The notes under the pieces were generated by a model that was not told the DNA's origin, did no database searches, and saw only the letters and a list, made by a program, of their open reading frames with translations. From positions 1 through 64,000 of the forward strand of contig NZ_VZPG01000003.1 in NCBI RefSeq assembly GCF_008801715.1: a DNA stretch of 64,000 nt. The letters run 5' to 3'. The position numbers were made by a program, and so were the translations under genes. Below, piece after piece: positions 30,567-38,727 of this stretch. Each line of letters begins with the position of its first letter. The first letter of the stretch is position 1. Source of the DNA: Pseudochrobactrum saccharolyticum. Lineage in GTDB: Bacteria; Pseudomonadota; Alphaproteobacteria; Rhizobiales; Rhizobiaceae.

Positions 30567-30938
30567 ATGGATAGCGTTATGGAAAACACCATCATTCTTT
30601 CTACAGAACAGCACTTCAATCTTAGACAGGAAGACCAATATTGTGATCTTTGGATCGTTGATTCACCAGAGAATTTATCGGTTGCAGATAGGTTGAGAGC
30701 GGACATATCTGTCAGATCAGTGACAACATTCAGAGATCGAGGCGATGCTGCTACGAATATAATTATGGTGCTCCCAACTGTGCTGGAGCACCACCCTGAT
30801 TGCATAAAAATTATTGTGAGGGGGCTAGCATCTGAAGTTCATGATAAAGTTATTAAGGGCAAACCAGAGCTATCACAAATTGCTTCTCAACAGGATATGC
30901 TTGTCTTGAAGTTAACGAACAATACCCCTGACATATAG
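30567..30938 (+). CDS. Hypothetical cytoplasmic protein
   Basis: A 123-aa acidic protein without signal peptide or membrane helix and with no recognised domain. Two in-frame starts exist, ATG 30567 and ATG 30579; the second has GGA about 8 bases upstream. Stands alone with AT-rich upstream DNA. Confidence 0.5.
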   Translation: MDSVMENTIILSTEQHFNLRQEDQYCDLWIVDSPENLSVADRLRADISVRSVTTFRDRGDAATNIIMVLPTVLEHHPDCIKIIVRGLASEVHDKVIKGKPELSQIASQQDMLVLKLTNNTPDI

Positions 30939-31010
30939 CACTCATCCCGCCCGCTTCGTACACGCTTTTTACTCGCATGATCTAGCATATGGTATGCAAT
31001 AGGCGGGCTC

Positions 31011-31166
31011 TTACAGCCCGCTTGCTTCGCCGCTCATCTGCGCTTCTTCTCTTTTTCTCTGCGCTTCTTCCTTATCTTTATCATAATGCCACTTGATAGC
31101 GAAGAACATGCAAACGCCTAATACACCAAGCTTGAAGATACCGAAGACGATAGGAACCCAATCCAT
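31011..31166 (-). CDS. 51-aa single-span membrane protein
   Basis: MDWVPIVFGIFKLGVLGVCM then FFAIKWHYDKDK and a charged tail rich in Glu, Arg and Lys. One hydrophobic helix near residues 4-24 followed by a cytoplasmic amphipathic helix. The frame is protein-like and too short for most gene finders. A weak GC hairpin lies at its 3' end. Ribosome binding site is weak. Unknown function. Confidence 0.5.
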   Translation of the reverse strand: MDWVPIVFGIFKLGVLGVCMFFAIKWHYDKDKEEAQRKREEAQMSGEASGL

Positions 31167-31238
31167 TTTTTGAAGCTTTCTATGCTGCAATCTATGGTGC
31201 AGAGCACTAGCAGAATAATTCTGATTAAACAGCTCATT

Positions 31239-31270
31239 TTTATCTGATCACGCTTTGGTGAACAGATAAA
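31239..31270. other. Hairpin in intergenic region
   Basis: TTTATCTG/CAGATAAA then an A-A mismatch, TCAC/GTGA and a 6-base loop GCTTTG: 12 paired bases in 32. No T-run. It lies in the 373-base gap 31167-31539, which otherwise shows only AT-rich promoter-like DNA before the LprI-type gene. Could be a terminator, operator or RNA structure. Confidence 0.4.
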
Positions 31271-31539
31271 TCCCCCCTTACTTCACACGCCTGGGACGGA
31301 TTTTATTGCCATGATTTTGAATGTCTGGGATGTGGGCAAGTACATGAAATACGGCGGATAGTGATGCTCTTCTAGAAGGCTTAAGAAACAACACAGATTT
31401 AACTACCACCTGAAGTTCACATATATGAGACCAGCATTTCTTTACTGATTATTCTTCATTCCTAAACCTCTTCTGTAAATGTCTCTTGCTTTGACATGAA
31501 AGTCACGCTTCAATCATCAGATAATATAGGGAGGTGGAA

Positions 31540-31947
31540 ATGAAGTTAGTTACTTTGGCTGCTTTGGGATCAATCTTTATATCGCTGCCAGCTTATGCAT
31601 CTACTGACTGCGACAAAGCCGAAGACCAGTCAACAATGACCAAATGCGCCAGTGATGCATTGACCAAGGTAGATAAGCAACTTAACGAAAACTACAAAAA
31701 AATAGAAAAACGTTTGGCTGATGATGAGGAAACCAAGAAATTATTGGTAAGCTCACAGCGCCTTTGGATGAAGTTCAGAGACGCAGAATGTAACTTTGCA
31801 ACATCGACAACATCCGGCGGAAGTATTCATTCAATGATGGTTGCAACATGCAGAACCCAATTAACAACTGCACGTAACAAACAATTATCAGATTATCTCA
31901 ACTGCGAAGAAGGCGATCTCACCTGCCCTGTACCGTCAGCAGATTAA
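31540..31947 (+). CDS. LprI/DUF1311-family secreted protein
   Basis: A 135-aa protein with signal peptide (cleaved after AYA near residue 20). The mature part has the DUF1311 pattern: DCDKAEDQSTMTKCASDALT, LNENYKKIEKRL, SSQRLWMKFRDAECNF and CRTQLTTARNKQL, with conserved cysteines for disulfides. Members include the lysozyme inhibitor LprI. Start ATG 31540 after GGGAGGT; GTG 31534 is in frame. The frame stays open for 97 codons after the TAA, see next entry. Confidence 0.85.
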   Translation: MKLVTLAALGSIFISLPAYASTDCDKAEDQSTMTKCASDALTKVDKQLNENYKKIEKRLADDEETKKLLVSSQRLWMKFRDAECNFATSTTSGGSIHSMMVATCRTQLTTARNKQLSDYLNCEEGDLTCPVPSAD

Positions 31948-32241
31948 CCCTCCCCCTCCGAAAGAGAAAGAGATCCGCAATCCCGTCAAGCAGAAAAGGG
32001 CGCTCAATTTTCTACACCGCACATCCAGCTCAGTGACGGAACCTTTTTCACGCAAAGAGCAACGCCGGGCTCTGCATGCCGCGTAAAATACACTGAAATA
32101 AAACGTGTCCAAAAAATTGTCATGCAAGATGGTTTTGTTACCCGCGGGAAAGGTGAAGTACTTGTGTTCGGGTATCAGGTTAACCTAATGGAAGATTTCA
32201 CAAGAACCTGCAAACAGTTCATTATGAGAAACGGCCGTTAA
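31948..32241 (+). pseudogene. 97-codon open extension in frame after the LprI stop
   Basis: Directly after the TAA at 31945-31947 the same frame runs open to a TAA at 32239-32241. The encoded sequence is protein-like (e.g. FSTPHIQLSDGTFFTQRATP, CRVKYTEIKRVQK, FGYQVNLMEDFTRTCKQF). No good start with ribosome binding site lies inside. Either the original gene had a C-terminal domain now cut off by a nonsense change, or this is a remnant of a separate gene. The downstream gap to 32353 otherwise holds only promoter-like DNA. Confidence 0.4.
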
Positions 32242-32353
32242 TCACCATTGGTACAAATGCCGTTTTGATTGTGTCATCACTCATCAAGTGAATTTTTCTT
32301 GATTTACTATGCAAGTCGCTGTTCAATTCCTGCACATAACTGAGGGGCGAAAC

Positions 32354-32707
32354 ATGGATCAACCGACTGAGAGCGCACGAACCAGAATTTCACTTATCCG
32401 CAGCCTGACATTTGCACTCCCCCTTCTCGGACTGACTGGCTGCGTGTCGCAACAGGTAAGGGATTTGGAATGGTGCCGAAACATCGAAACCGCCAAGCCC
32501 CTCATTGATGAAACAGGTCAGGCGAAGCTCAATGCAGCAATGACTAAAAACAAATGTGCAGACAAATTTCTGGAAGCAAAAAAAGCCGCTGAAGAAACGG
32601 AAAAGTTAAAAGCCGCAAAGGCTCAGCCTGCCAAAGCCAAGCAGACAATAAAAAACCCCGCCAAAGCGGGGTTAGTAAAAACCAAGCCAAAAGCTCAGAA
32701 TTTATAG
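32354..32707 (+). CDS. Putative lipoprotein
   Basis: A 117-aa protein with a lipobox: hydrophobic SLTFALPLLGLTGC, Cys near residue 31. The mature part is helical and Lys/Ala-rich. ATG 32354 follows GAGGGGCG. Its last 13 bases overlap the 3' end of the convergent omp gene, and its C-terminal codons also form that gene's terminator hairpin. Unknown function, outer or inner membrane anchored. Confidence 0.65.
   Translation: MDQPTESARTRISLIRSLTFALPLLGLTGCVSQQVRDLEWCRNIETAKPLIDETGQAKLNAAMTKNKCADKFLEAKKAAEETEKLKAAKAQPAKAKQTIKNPAKAGLVKTKPKAQNL
32654..32673 (-). terminator. Terminator of the omp gene, inside the lipoprotein CDS
   Basis: AACCCCGC/GCGGGGTT, 8-bp perfect stem with CAAA loop; on the minus strand a run of T follows. 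It ends the omp transcript (gene 32695-33393) but lies within the coding part of the convergent lipoprotein gene. Confidence 0.8.
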
Positions 32708-33393
32708 TTCAAGCCAACCCGAACTGTATGAAACTGCGATTTGGCTTCACCAATACGCCAGCTTCTGTCGAGATCAACATAATCCAGTTTGAGCTTACCA
32801 AGATCGGTATAGAGATATTCGGTCTTCAGCGTTACGTTATTTGTAATAGCGTATTCTGCACCGGCACCAACCGTATAGCCGACTTTGGTGTCAGACTGGG
32901 ATGAGCCATCTAAATAGTTGTTCGCATAGGTTTTAACTTTACCATAGGCAACACCACCGGTTGCATAGACCAGAAAACGATCGACCGGGGTGTAACCAAG
33001 ACGGACACGTGTTGTACCAAACCAGCTAACCTTGGTTCCGAGATTCACCAATGTGCCGCCCGGAACACTGACATCAAAATCGGATTTCACGCCTGAACCT
33101 TGAATATCAGTTTCAATACCAACAACTGCCTGATCAAACTGCCAGTTATAACCGGCCTGAACACCACCGATAAAACCACTGGCATTACCTCTGAGTGAAA
33201 CGTCGCCAAGCAATTCGTTGAAATCAGTTTTGAACTTTCCACCTGCATAACCGGCATTCACACCGATATAACCACCTGTCCAGGAGAAGGTGTCGACAAC
33301 TGCAGGTGCCGGATCATTATATACAACGGCATCAGCAGCGAAAGCTGAGCCTGCTGTTAATGCCAGCACGGAGGCCAGAATAATACTCTTCAT
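32695..33393 (-). CDS. Omp25/Omp31-family outer membrane protein
   Basis: A 232-aa protein with signal peptide (MKSIILASVLALTAGSAFA), then DTFSWTGGYIGVNAGYAGGK, conserved FIGGVQAGYNWQFDQAVVGI, RVRLGYTPVDRFLVYATGGV and the terminal GLNYKF. An 8-strand outer membrane barrel, related to Brucella Omp25/Omp31 surface antigens. Very similar in layout to the prophage copy at 4521-5264, differing mainly in the predicted surface loops. Probably the resident host gene. Confidence 0.92.
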   Translation of the reverse strand: MKSIILASVLALTAGSAFAADAVVYNDPAPAVVDTFSWTGGYIGVNAGYAGGKFKTDFNELLGDVSLRGNASGFIGGVQAGYNWQFDQAVVGIETDIQGSGVKSDFDVSVPGGTLVNLGTKVSWFGTTRVRLGYTPVDRFLVYATGGVAYGKVKTYANNYLDGSSQSDTKVGYTVGAGAEYAITNNVTLKTEYLYTDLGKLKLDYVDLDRSWRIGEAKSQFHTVRVGLNYKF

Positions 33394-33859
33394 GATTGTC
33401 CCCTTTATTTATTGATAATTATTTTTACATTATAGAAGACAATTATTCATATAGTAAAATAGCAACAGGTAATAATAATTAATTAAAATATAGGCAATAT
33501 TTTTTACAAAACATAATAACTGACATTAAATTATCATTTATATTCAATATCATAATTATATATACTCTATCATCAAAAATATAAAAGAAACAACATCCCG
33601 ATCTGATGATATAGTTTCTCGTGCATTTCACAATGCAGAGTTGTAAAATTTCAAATGCAGACAATAAAAAAGGCCGGGGCAAAAATGCACCGACCTTCCT
33701 ACTCATCAATTAATTGCCAGTGCCAGTACATCCGTGGTCAAAAGCTTAAATTGATGAAGACATTTGCGAGCGCTGTGAGAAACGCGCTGCTTAGCAATGT
33801 CTATGCCGTGTATATAGACAGTGATTGTGTCTTAAAAAAGATCAGGACAGCTTATATTT
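33394..33859. other. AT-rich intergenic region
   Basis: 466 bases, very AT-rich next to the omp gene, where its promoter must lie. A 75-codon frame at 33655-33882 has no good start and unusual composition; I do not accept it. An imperfect hairpin (AAGGcCGG/CCGaCCTT, 33669-33696) may be a weak terminator. Nothing else is visible. Confidence 0.45.
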
Positions 33860-34396
33860 TTAAAATTGTTTTACCCAATTAATATTATCAGGATCAACAC
33901 CAACCCCAGATGCAACCTTAATCGCTCTGTCTTTTAACTCCTCTGGTATTTCAGCCGTGCGGGAAAGAACCCAAAAATACTTCGGGCTTGATCCGGCAAT
34001 AATTGCCCAGCGATAATCCTCATCCAAAGCAACTATATTATAGCCGCCATAAAACGGGCCGAAAAACGATACCTTCAATGCGCCCTCAGATTGGCCGCGT
34101 ACAAAAACAGCCGTCCCCGATGCACGCTTATGCCGGCCGGAGATTTCATCGACACCGCTGTTCAGCACATTTACAGTGCCATCACCATTGAGTGTATATT
34201 CAGCCGTGGTTTTAATCAGGCCTTTTTCAAACCGGTTTTCTACACGGGCGACTTCATACCACTTCCCCAGATAGCGATTGAGTTCGAAACCGGTAACCGG
34301 CACCACATTATCAGGAATTTTAGGATTAGCGGCTTTATATAATTTATATCCGGCAAACAGGCCGATAGCGGCCATCAATAGCTTTTTCACGCTCAT
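33860..34396 (-). CDS. blc: Bacterial lipocalin (Blc-like)
   Basis: A 178-aa protein. After a hydrophobic N-terminal helix (residues 1-20) comes the lipocalin core: LNRYLGKWYEVARVENRFEK (G-x-W motif), NGDGTVNVLNSG, GALKVSFFGPFYGGYNIVAL, YRWAIIAGSSPKYFWVLSRT. Full-length for the family. Blc binds lipids or lysophospholipids at the outer membrane under stress. No lipobox Cys, so it is membrane-anchored by the helix or secreted, not lipidated. Confidence 0.9.
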   Translation of the reverse strand: MSVKKLLMAAIGLFAGYKLYKAANPKIPDNVVPVTGFELNRYLGKWYEVARVENRFEKGLIKTTAEYTLNGDGTVNVLNSGVDEISGRHKRASGTAVFVRGQSEGALKVSFFGPFYGGYNIVALDEDYRWAIIAGSSPKYFWVLSRTAEIPEELKDRAIKVASGVGVDPDNINWVKQF

Positions 34397-34599
34397 AACA
34401 AACTCCCGTCAGTTATAGTGTGAACGCATATAGATATTGAGAGTTCCCGAAACTATGATGCAGAACAAAAAATCAACTATTATCGACATTTTTTGCCTTA
34501 GAATATGACTTACTAAAAAGTGTTATTCCCACTCTCAGAATTTAAGTGTATTGATTTTAAAACAATATTTTAATCACGCGAATATTTATTGGATACAAT

Positions 34600-34941
34600 A
34601 TGCTAGGACGAATTTTAAACGGTCTAGAAAAGACTTATTTAATAAAATCGTGGTTGATAGGCATTTTCTTATATGCAAGTCTTCTTATATTTAAAGATGA
34701 GTTTACGGAATTAAGCATTACGATTTATATTTATTTCGGATTATGCACTGTCTTATTTCCATTCTCAAAAATGATATTAGATGAAATAAGAGATAATATA
34801 GACGAAGATTATATAATAATGATAAAATTAATTCTTCATAATCACACAACAATAATTATTTTAAAACTATTATTAATTATATTATTCTGGTCATTCACTC
34901 CATTTATTTTAATTCTTGGAATTATATATACGGCTTTATAA
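34600..34941 (+). CDS. AT-rich small membrane protein
   Basis: A 113-aa protein with three predicted membrane helices near residues 17-31 (SWLIGIFLYASLLIF), 40-58 and 85-110 (IIILKLLLIILFWSFTPFIL). Codon use is extremely AT-rich compared with neighbours, suggesting recent acquisition. GGA lies 8 bases before the ATG. No known family. Confidence 0.5.
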   Translation: MLGRILNGLEKTYLIKSWLIGIFLYASLLIFKDEFTELSITIYIYFGLCTVLFPFSKMILDEIRDNIDEDYIIMIKLILHNHTTIIILKLLLIILFWSFTPFILILGIIYTAL

Positions 34942-34999
34942 GAGCATACCCTAATTTAAACACCCTGATTATCTCATATAATGTGCAAAATCTTGCGGC

Positions 35000-35458
35000 C
35001 TATGGCCGGAAGCGGAAAATCAGATCCTCTTCAGTTTCAAGCTTTTCTACATCTTCAGCTTGAGCTGATTTGATCACAGCCTGCCAGAAATGGAGCGCAG
35101 TTGTGTTTTTTGGCGCGACACGCAGTTCCCAAACCCCGCTATGCATTTGCAAAATCTCAACAGCTGTATAGCGTGCCAGTCCCTGCTTGCGATAAGCTTT
35201 CAGAATGAAAAATTCCGCAAATGAATAGTCCGTGCCTTTACCGGAAGGTGACCAGTTATTGATAAAGGCAAAACCAATATCTTTTCCCTCAAAAGATATC
35301 AGATATGGCCATCTGTTTGCTTCTGACCAGTATAAATCAAAATACGGATAATCATCGTCTGTCTCTTCGTAAGCGCGCATTTCAGCGAAATATTCCGTCA
35401 TGAAAGCGCTTATGATTGATTTCTCAGCTTTCGCTGCCAGACGTATCTCTAATTTCAC
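35000..35458 (-). CDS. GNAT-family N-acetyltransferase
   Basis: A 152-aa protein with GNAT motifs: DIGFAFINNW, AEFFILKAYRKQGLARYTAV (acetyl-CoA loop, R/K-x-x-G-x-A) and WELRVAPKNTTALHFWQAVI. Full length. The gene stands alone. Substrate unknown. Confidence 0.88.
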   Translation of the reverse strand: MKLEIRLAAKAEKSIISAFMTEYFAEMRAYEETDDDYPYFDLYWSEANRWPYLISFEGKDIGFAFINNWSPSGKGTDYSFAEFFILKAYRKQGLARYTAVEILQMHSGVWELRVAPKNTTALHFWQAVIKSAQAEDVEKLETEEDLIFRFRP

Positions 35459-35581
35459 ACTAAATTCCGATCATACCCGACAAAGAAAGCCACACACTTC
35501 CGATTTAACTCCAGCTAGTATAGCGCTGCAAAGAACCTGTCAGGTTTGTTCAAAGCTTTAACGAACCATCTGCTACCTCAA

Positions 35582-36814
35582 TCACAACGGCAAAAGCGGC
35601 ATCATCATTCCTGCAAAGGCCATCAAAACGACAACAATCCAGGGCTGCACTTTCCAGACTGTGAGCAGTAAAAACCCTGTCAGTGCCAGCGCAAAATCCT
35701 GATTGGTAAAAACCGCCCCTGTCCATACCGGATTATACAGTGCCGCGCCGAGAATGCCGACAACCGCTGCATTGGCACCACGCATTGCCGCCTGTGCTGT
35801 CGGGCGCAAACGCAGCCTGTCCCAGAACGGAAGCATGCCATAAACAAGCAGCAAGCCCGGCAAGAATATCGCGATCAGAGCAATAGAAGCACCGGCAATT
35901 CCGTTTGGCTCCGGTTGCATCACTGCACCGAGATAGGCTGCGAATGTGAATAACGGCCCCGGTACAGCCTGCGCCAGCCCATAACCTGCCAGAAAAGCCT
36001 CTTTGCTCACCCATTGCGGTGTCACAACTTCTGCCTGCAACAGCGGCAAAACCACATGCCCGCCACCAAAAACTAGCGAACCGGCACGATAAAAAGCATC
36101 GAACACAGCAACAGGCTGATATCCTGTAACAGCGGTCAGCACCGGCAAAAATGCGAATAAAACCGCAAACAGGCTTAAAGCTATAAAGCCGCCTCTGCGC
36201 GATACAGGAAATTTCAGATTGCCGGTCACAGCCGTACCATTGCCACGGCAAAGCCACAGGCCAAGCATGGCACCGCCGGTAATAGCCGCGATCTGCCCGA
36301 TTGCTCCCGCTGCAAAAACCACAAGCACGATTGCTGAAAGCGCAATGAAAACGCGGGGCTTATCCGGTGTCAGACTGCGCGCCATACCCCAGACCGCCTG
36401 CGCAACAATTGCCACGGCAACCAGTTTCAAACCATGCAGCAGACCTTCCGCATACACACCTGTGAATGATGCTGCGCCCAGTGCAAAAGCCGCAAGAAGG
36501 AGTGCTGATGGCAGTGTGAAGGCCAGTGAAGCCGCCAGACCACCGGCAAGACCATTACCGCGTAAAAGACCAAGCGCAAAAGCGACCTGACTGGACGCAG
36601 GGCCGGGCAAAAACTGGCATAAGGCAACCAGATCGGCATAACCGGCTTCATCCATCCATTTGCGGCGCACGACAAGCTCGTCTCGATAATAGCCCAGATG
36701 TGCAACCGGCCCGCCAAACGATGTCAGCCCGAGTTTAAGAAACACGCGGAAAACTTCAGCACAGGAACCCTGTGCTGGTTTTGTCAGTGATCCGCTTTCA
36801 TTTCCTGAGCGCAT
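35582..36814 (-). CDS. chrA: ChrA-type chromate transporter (long form)
   Basis: A 410-aa protein of the CHR family with two homologous halves. First half: FLKLGLTSFGGPVAHLGYYR, ALCQFLPGPASSQVAFALG; second half: FYRAGSLVFGGGHVVLPLLQ, AQAVPGPLFTFAAYLGA. About 10-12 membrane helices. CHR proteins expel chromate or transport sulfate. I start at ATG 36814 with GAGGGG upstream; a frame from 36832 adds 6 residues. No chrB regulator is adjacent. Confidence 0.92.
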   Translation of the reverse strand: MRSGNESGSLTKPAQGSCAEVFRVFLKLGLTSFGGPVAHLGYYRDELVVRRKWMDEAGYADLVALCQFLPGPASSQVAFALGLLRGNGLAGGLAASLAFTLPSALLLAAFALGAASFTGVYAEGLLHGLKLVAVAIVAQAVWGMARSLTPDKPRVFIALSAIVLVVFAAGAIGQIAAITGGAMLGLWLCRGNGTAVTGNLKFPVSRRGGFIALSLFAVLFAFLPVLTAVTGYQPVAVFDAFYRAGSLVFGGGHVVLPLLQAEVVTPQWVSKEAFLAGYGLAQAVPGPLFTFAAYLGAVMQPEPNGIAGASIALIAIFLPGLLLVYGMLPFWDRLRLRPTAQAAMRGANAAVVGILGAALYNPVWTGAVFTNQDFALALTGFLLLTVWKVQPWIVVVLMAFAGMMMPLLPL

Positions 36815-36940
36815 TATGCCCCTCATCCGCAACGCTTTGTTTCTGGCAGAGATTTGATCCGATACAAATCAACCGGCTCATAAAGTGCCTGAATGTCAGA
36901 CAAATGACACAAAATATTTTGCGCAGCCATTCAGACAAGT

Positions 36941-36972
36941 AAATCTTGTCGATTAACGTGTTTTCTTGATTT
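36941..36972 (+). promoter_or_regulatory. 32-bp element upstream of the catabolic operon, copy 1
   Basis: AAATCTTGTCG, 9 variable bases, then TTTTCTTGATTT. The same 32-bp layout recurs at 46807-46838 with 27 of 32 bases identical. It lies about 90 bases before the first gene of the operon, a normal place for a LysR-type activator. Candidate binding site of the LysR protein at 45738. Confidence 0.7.
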
Positions 36973-37062
36973 TTGATCGTGACATGACATGCATTTATAA
37001 TCTCCGCCGGTCATGCGTATTTCCGGCTTTTGCGAGTTTATATGTCGGGAGGTAAAGGCATA

Positions 37063-38727
37063 ATGCGCAACGGGGGACAACTCCTTGTAGAAAGCCTGAT
37101 CGCGCTTGGTGCGCGTAAGAGTTTCGGTGTTCCGGGAGAAAGTTATCTGGCAGTGCTGGACGCACTTCACGACACCAAAGGCAAGCTGGATTATATCCTG
37201 TGCCGCAATGAAGGCGGCGCTGCATTTATGGCTGCCGCTTACGGCAAACTAACCAACACCCCCGGCATTTGCTTTGTCACCCGTGGCCCCGGTGCCACCA
37301 ACGCCTCCATTGGCGTGCACACGGCCATGCAGGACAGCGCACCGATGCTGCTGTTTATTGGTCAAGTCGGCACCGATATGACCGGCCGTGAAGCTTTTCA
37401 GGAAATCGACTACCGCGCCATGTTCGGCACAGTTGCCAAATGGGCGGTACAGATCGATCAGGTCGAGCGTATTCCGGAAATTCTGGCACGCGCATGGACA
37501 ATGGCCACAACCGGTCGTCCGGGTCCCGTGGTGATTGCACTGCCGGAAGATATGCTGACCAGTCTGACAGACAAAGCGCCTCTGACCGCACCGGCTAAAA
37601 TCGCCTCCCCTGCCCCGCAGGCAGAAACAATGGCAACAGCACAACAAATGCTGAAAGTCGCGAAGAAACCGGTCATTTTAATGGGTGGCACCAACTGGTC
37701 AGAAACAGGTCGTGCGGCACTGCAAAGCTTCGCAGAACAGTCCGATATTCCTGTGGTTGCTGCCTTCCGCTATCAGGATCAGTTCGACAATTTCTCTCCA
37801 GCCTTCGCGGGTGAAGCCGGTGTCGGCATGCTGCCCCATGTCAAAGCGCTGATCCGTGATGCCGATCTTATTCTGGCGATCAATGTCCGTTTTGGTGAGA
37901 TGACCACTGATGGTTATACATTGCTCAATGTACCGGTGCCGCAGCAGAAGCTGATCCATGTGCATCCGTCCGATGCGGAAATCGGCAAAATCTATGTGCC
38001 GGATTTGGGCATTCACGCCTGTCCGAACAGTTTTGCCCAAAGCCTGCAACCGGTCAGCGGTGCATGGGCAGACTGGCGCAAAGCCGCCCGTGATGCCTAT
38101 CTTGCCAGTTTTGATGCCCCTGCCCAGCCGTCGCCGGTGGATATGGTTGCAGTGATGGCCTATTTGCGCGACCGTATGCCGGAAAATGTGATCCTGACCA
38201 ATGGCGCAGGCAATTTCACTGTTTGGCCGAATAAGTTTGCAAAATTCGGCACCAAAGCACGGCTGCTCGCCCCGCAATCCGGTGCTATGGGCTATGGTGT
38301 TCCGGCAGCTATTGCCGCCAAAGTTGCCGAGCCTGAACGTATGGTGGTCTGCTTTGCCGGTGACGGCGATTTCCAGATGAATTGTCAGGAGCTCGGCTCC
38401 GCCATGCAAGCAGGTGCGCAGCCGATCATCCTCATACTCAATAACGGGATTTACGGCACGATCCGCGCCCATCAGGAAAAGCATTATCCGGCACGGGTCT
38501 CCGGCACCACAATGGAAAATCCGGACTTTGTGACACTGGCAAAATCCTATCGTTTTCATGCGGAGCGAGTGGAAACCACGGCAGATTTCGCCGCCGCTTT
38601 TGAACGTGCTGCAGCATCAAAAACCGGCGCGGTGCTGGAACTTAATATTTCACCGGAAGCCCTTACACCCCGCCAGACATTAAGCCAGATGCGCGCCGCC
38701 GCATTGGCAGCGAAGGAAATGGCATGA
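37063..38727 (+). CDS. Thiamine pyrophosphate-dependent enzyme (acetolactate synthase-like)
   Basis: A 554-aa ThDP enzyme with three domains. N-terminal: GARKSFGVPGESYLAVLDAL, catalytic Glu in RNEGGAAFMAAAYG, FVTRGPGATNASIGVH. Middle: NAD/FAD-like fold (KKPVILMGGTNW). C-terminal: QSGAMGYGVPAAIAAKV and the ThDP motif CFAGDGDFQMNCQELG ... ILNNGIYG. It decarboxylates a 2-oxo acid or acts as carboligase; being next to an aminotransferase it may process the resulting oxo acid. Start ATG 37063 with GGGAGGT upstream. First gene of a six-gene operon; stop overlaps hyuA by 4 bases. A paralogue lies at 58976. Confidence 0.88.
   Translation: MRNGGQLLVESLIALGARKSFGVPGESYLAVLDALHDTKGKLDYILCRNEGGAAFMAAAYGKLTNTPGICFVTRGPGATNASIGVHTAMQDSAPMLLFIGQVGTDMTGREAFQEIDYRAMFGTVAKWAVQIDQVERIPEILARAWTMATTGRPGPVVIALPEDMLTSLTDKAPLTAPAKIASPAPQAETMATAQQMLKVAKKPVILMGGTNWSETGRAALQSFAEQSDIPVVAAFRYQDQFDNFSPAFAGEAGVGMLPHVKALIRDADLILAINVRFGEMTTDGYTLLNVPVPQQKLIHVHPSDAEIGKIYVPDLGIHACPNSFAQSLQPVSGAWADWRKAARDAYLASFDAPAQPSPVDMVAVMAYLRDRMPENVILTNGAGNFTVWPNKFAKFGTKARLLAPQSGAMGYGVPAAIAAKVAEPERMVVCFAGDGDFQMNCQELGSAMQAGAQPIILILNNGIYGTIRAHQEKHYPARVSGTTMENPDFVTLAKSYRFHAERVETTADFAAAFERAAASKTGAVLELNISPEALTPRQTLSQMRAAALAAKEMA

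Noticed and set aside
32286-32303. Third copy of the LysR element before the lipoprotein gene
   Set aside because: Only the TTTTCTTGATTT half matches; the AAATCTTGTCG half at the right distance is missing.
33655-33882. 75-codon frame next to the lipocalin gene
   Set aside because: No good start, odd composition, overlaps the lipocalin gene end; probably chance in AT-rich DNA.
37699-38559. 286-codon minus-strand frame inside the ThDP gene
   Set aside because: Shadow of the real gene; His/Arg/Cys-rich composition typical of antisense frames.
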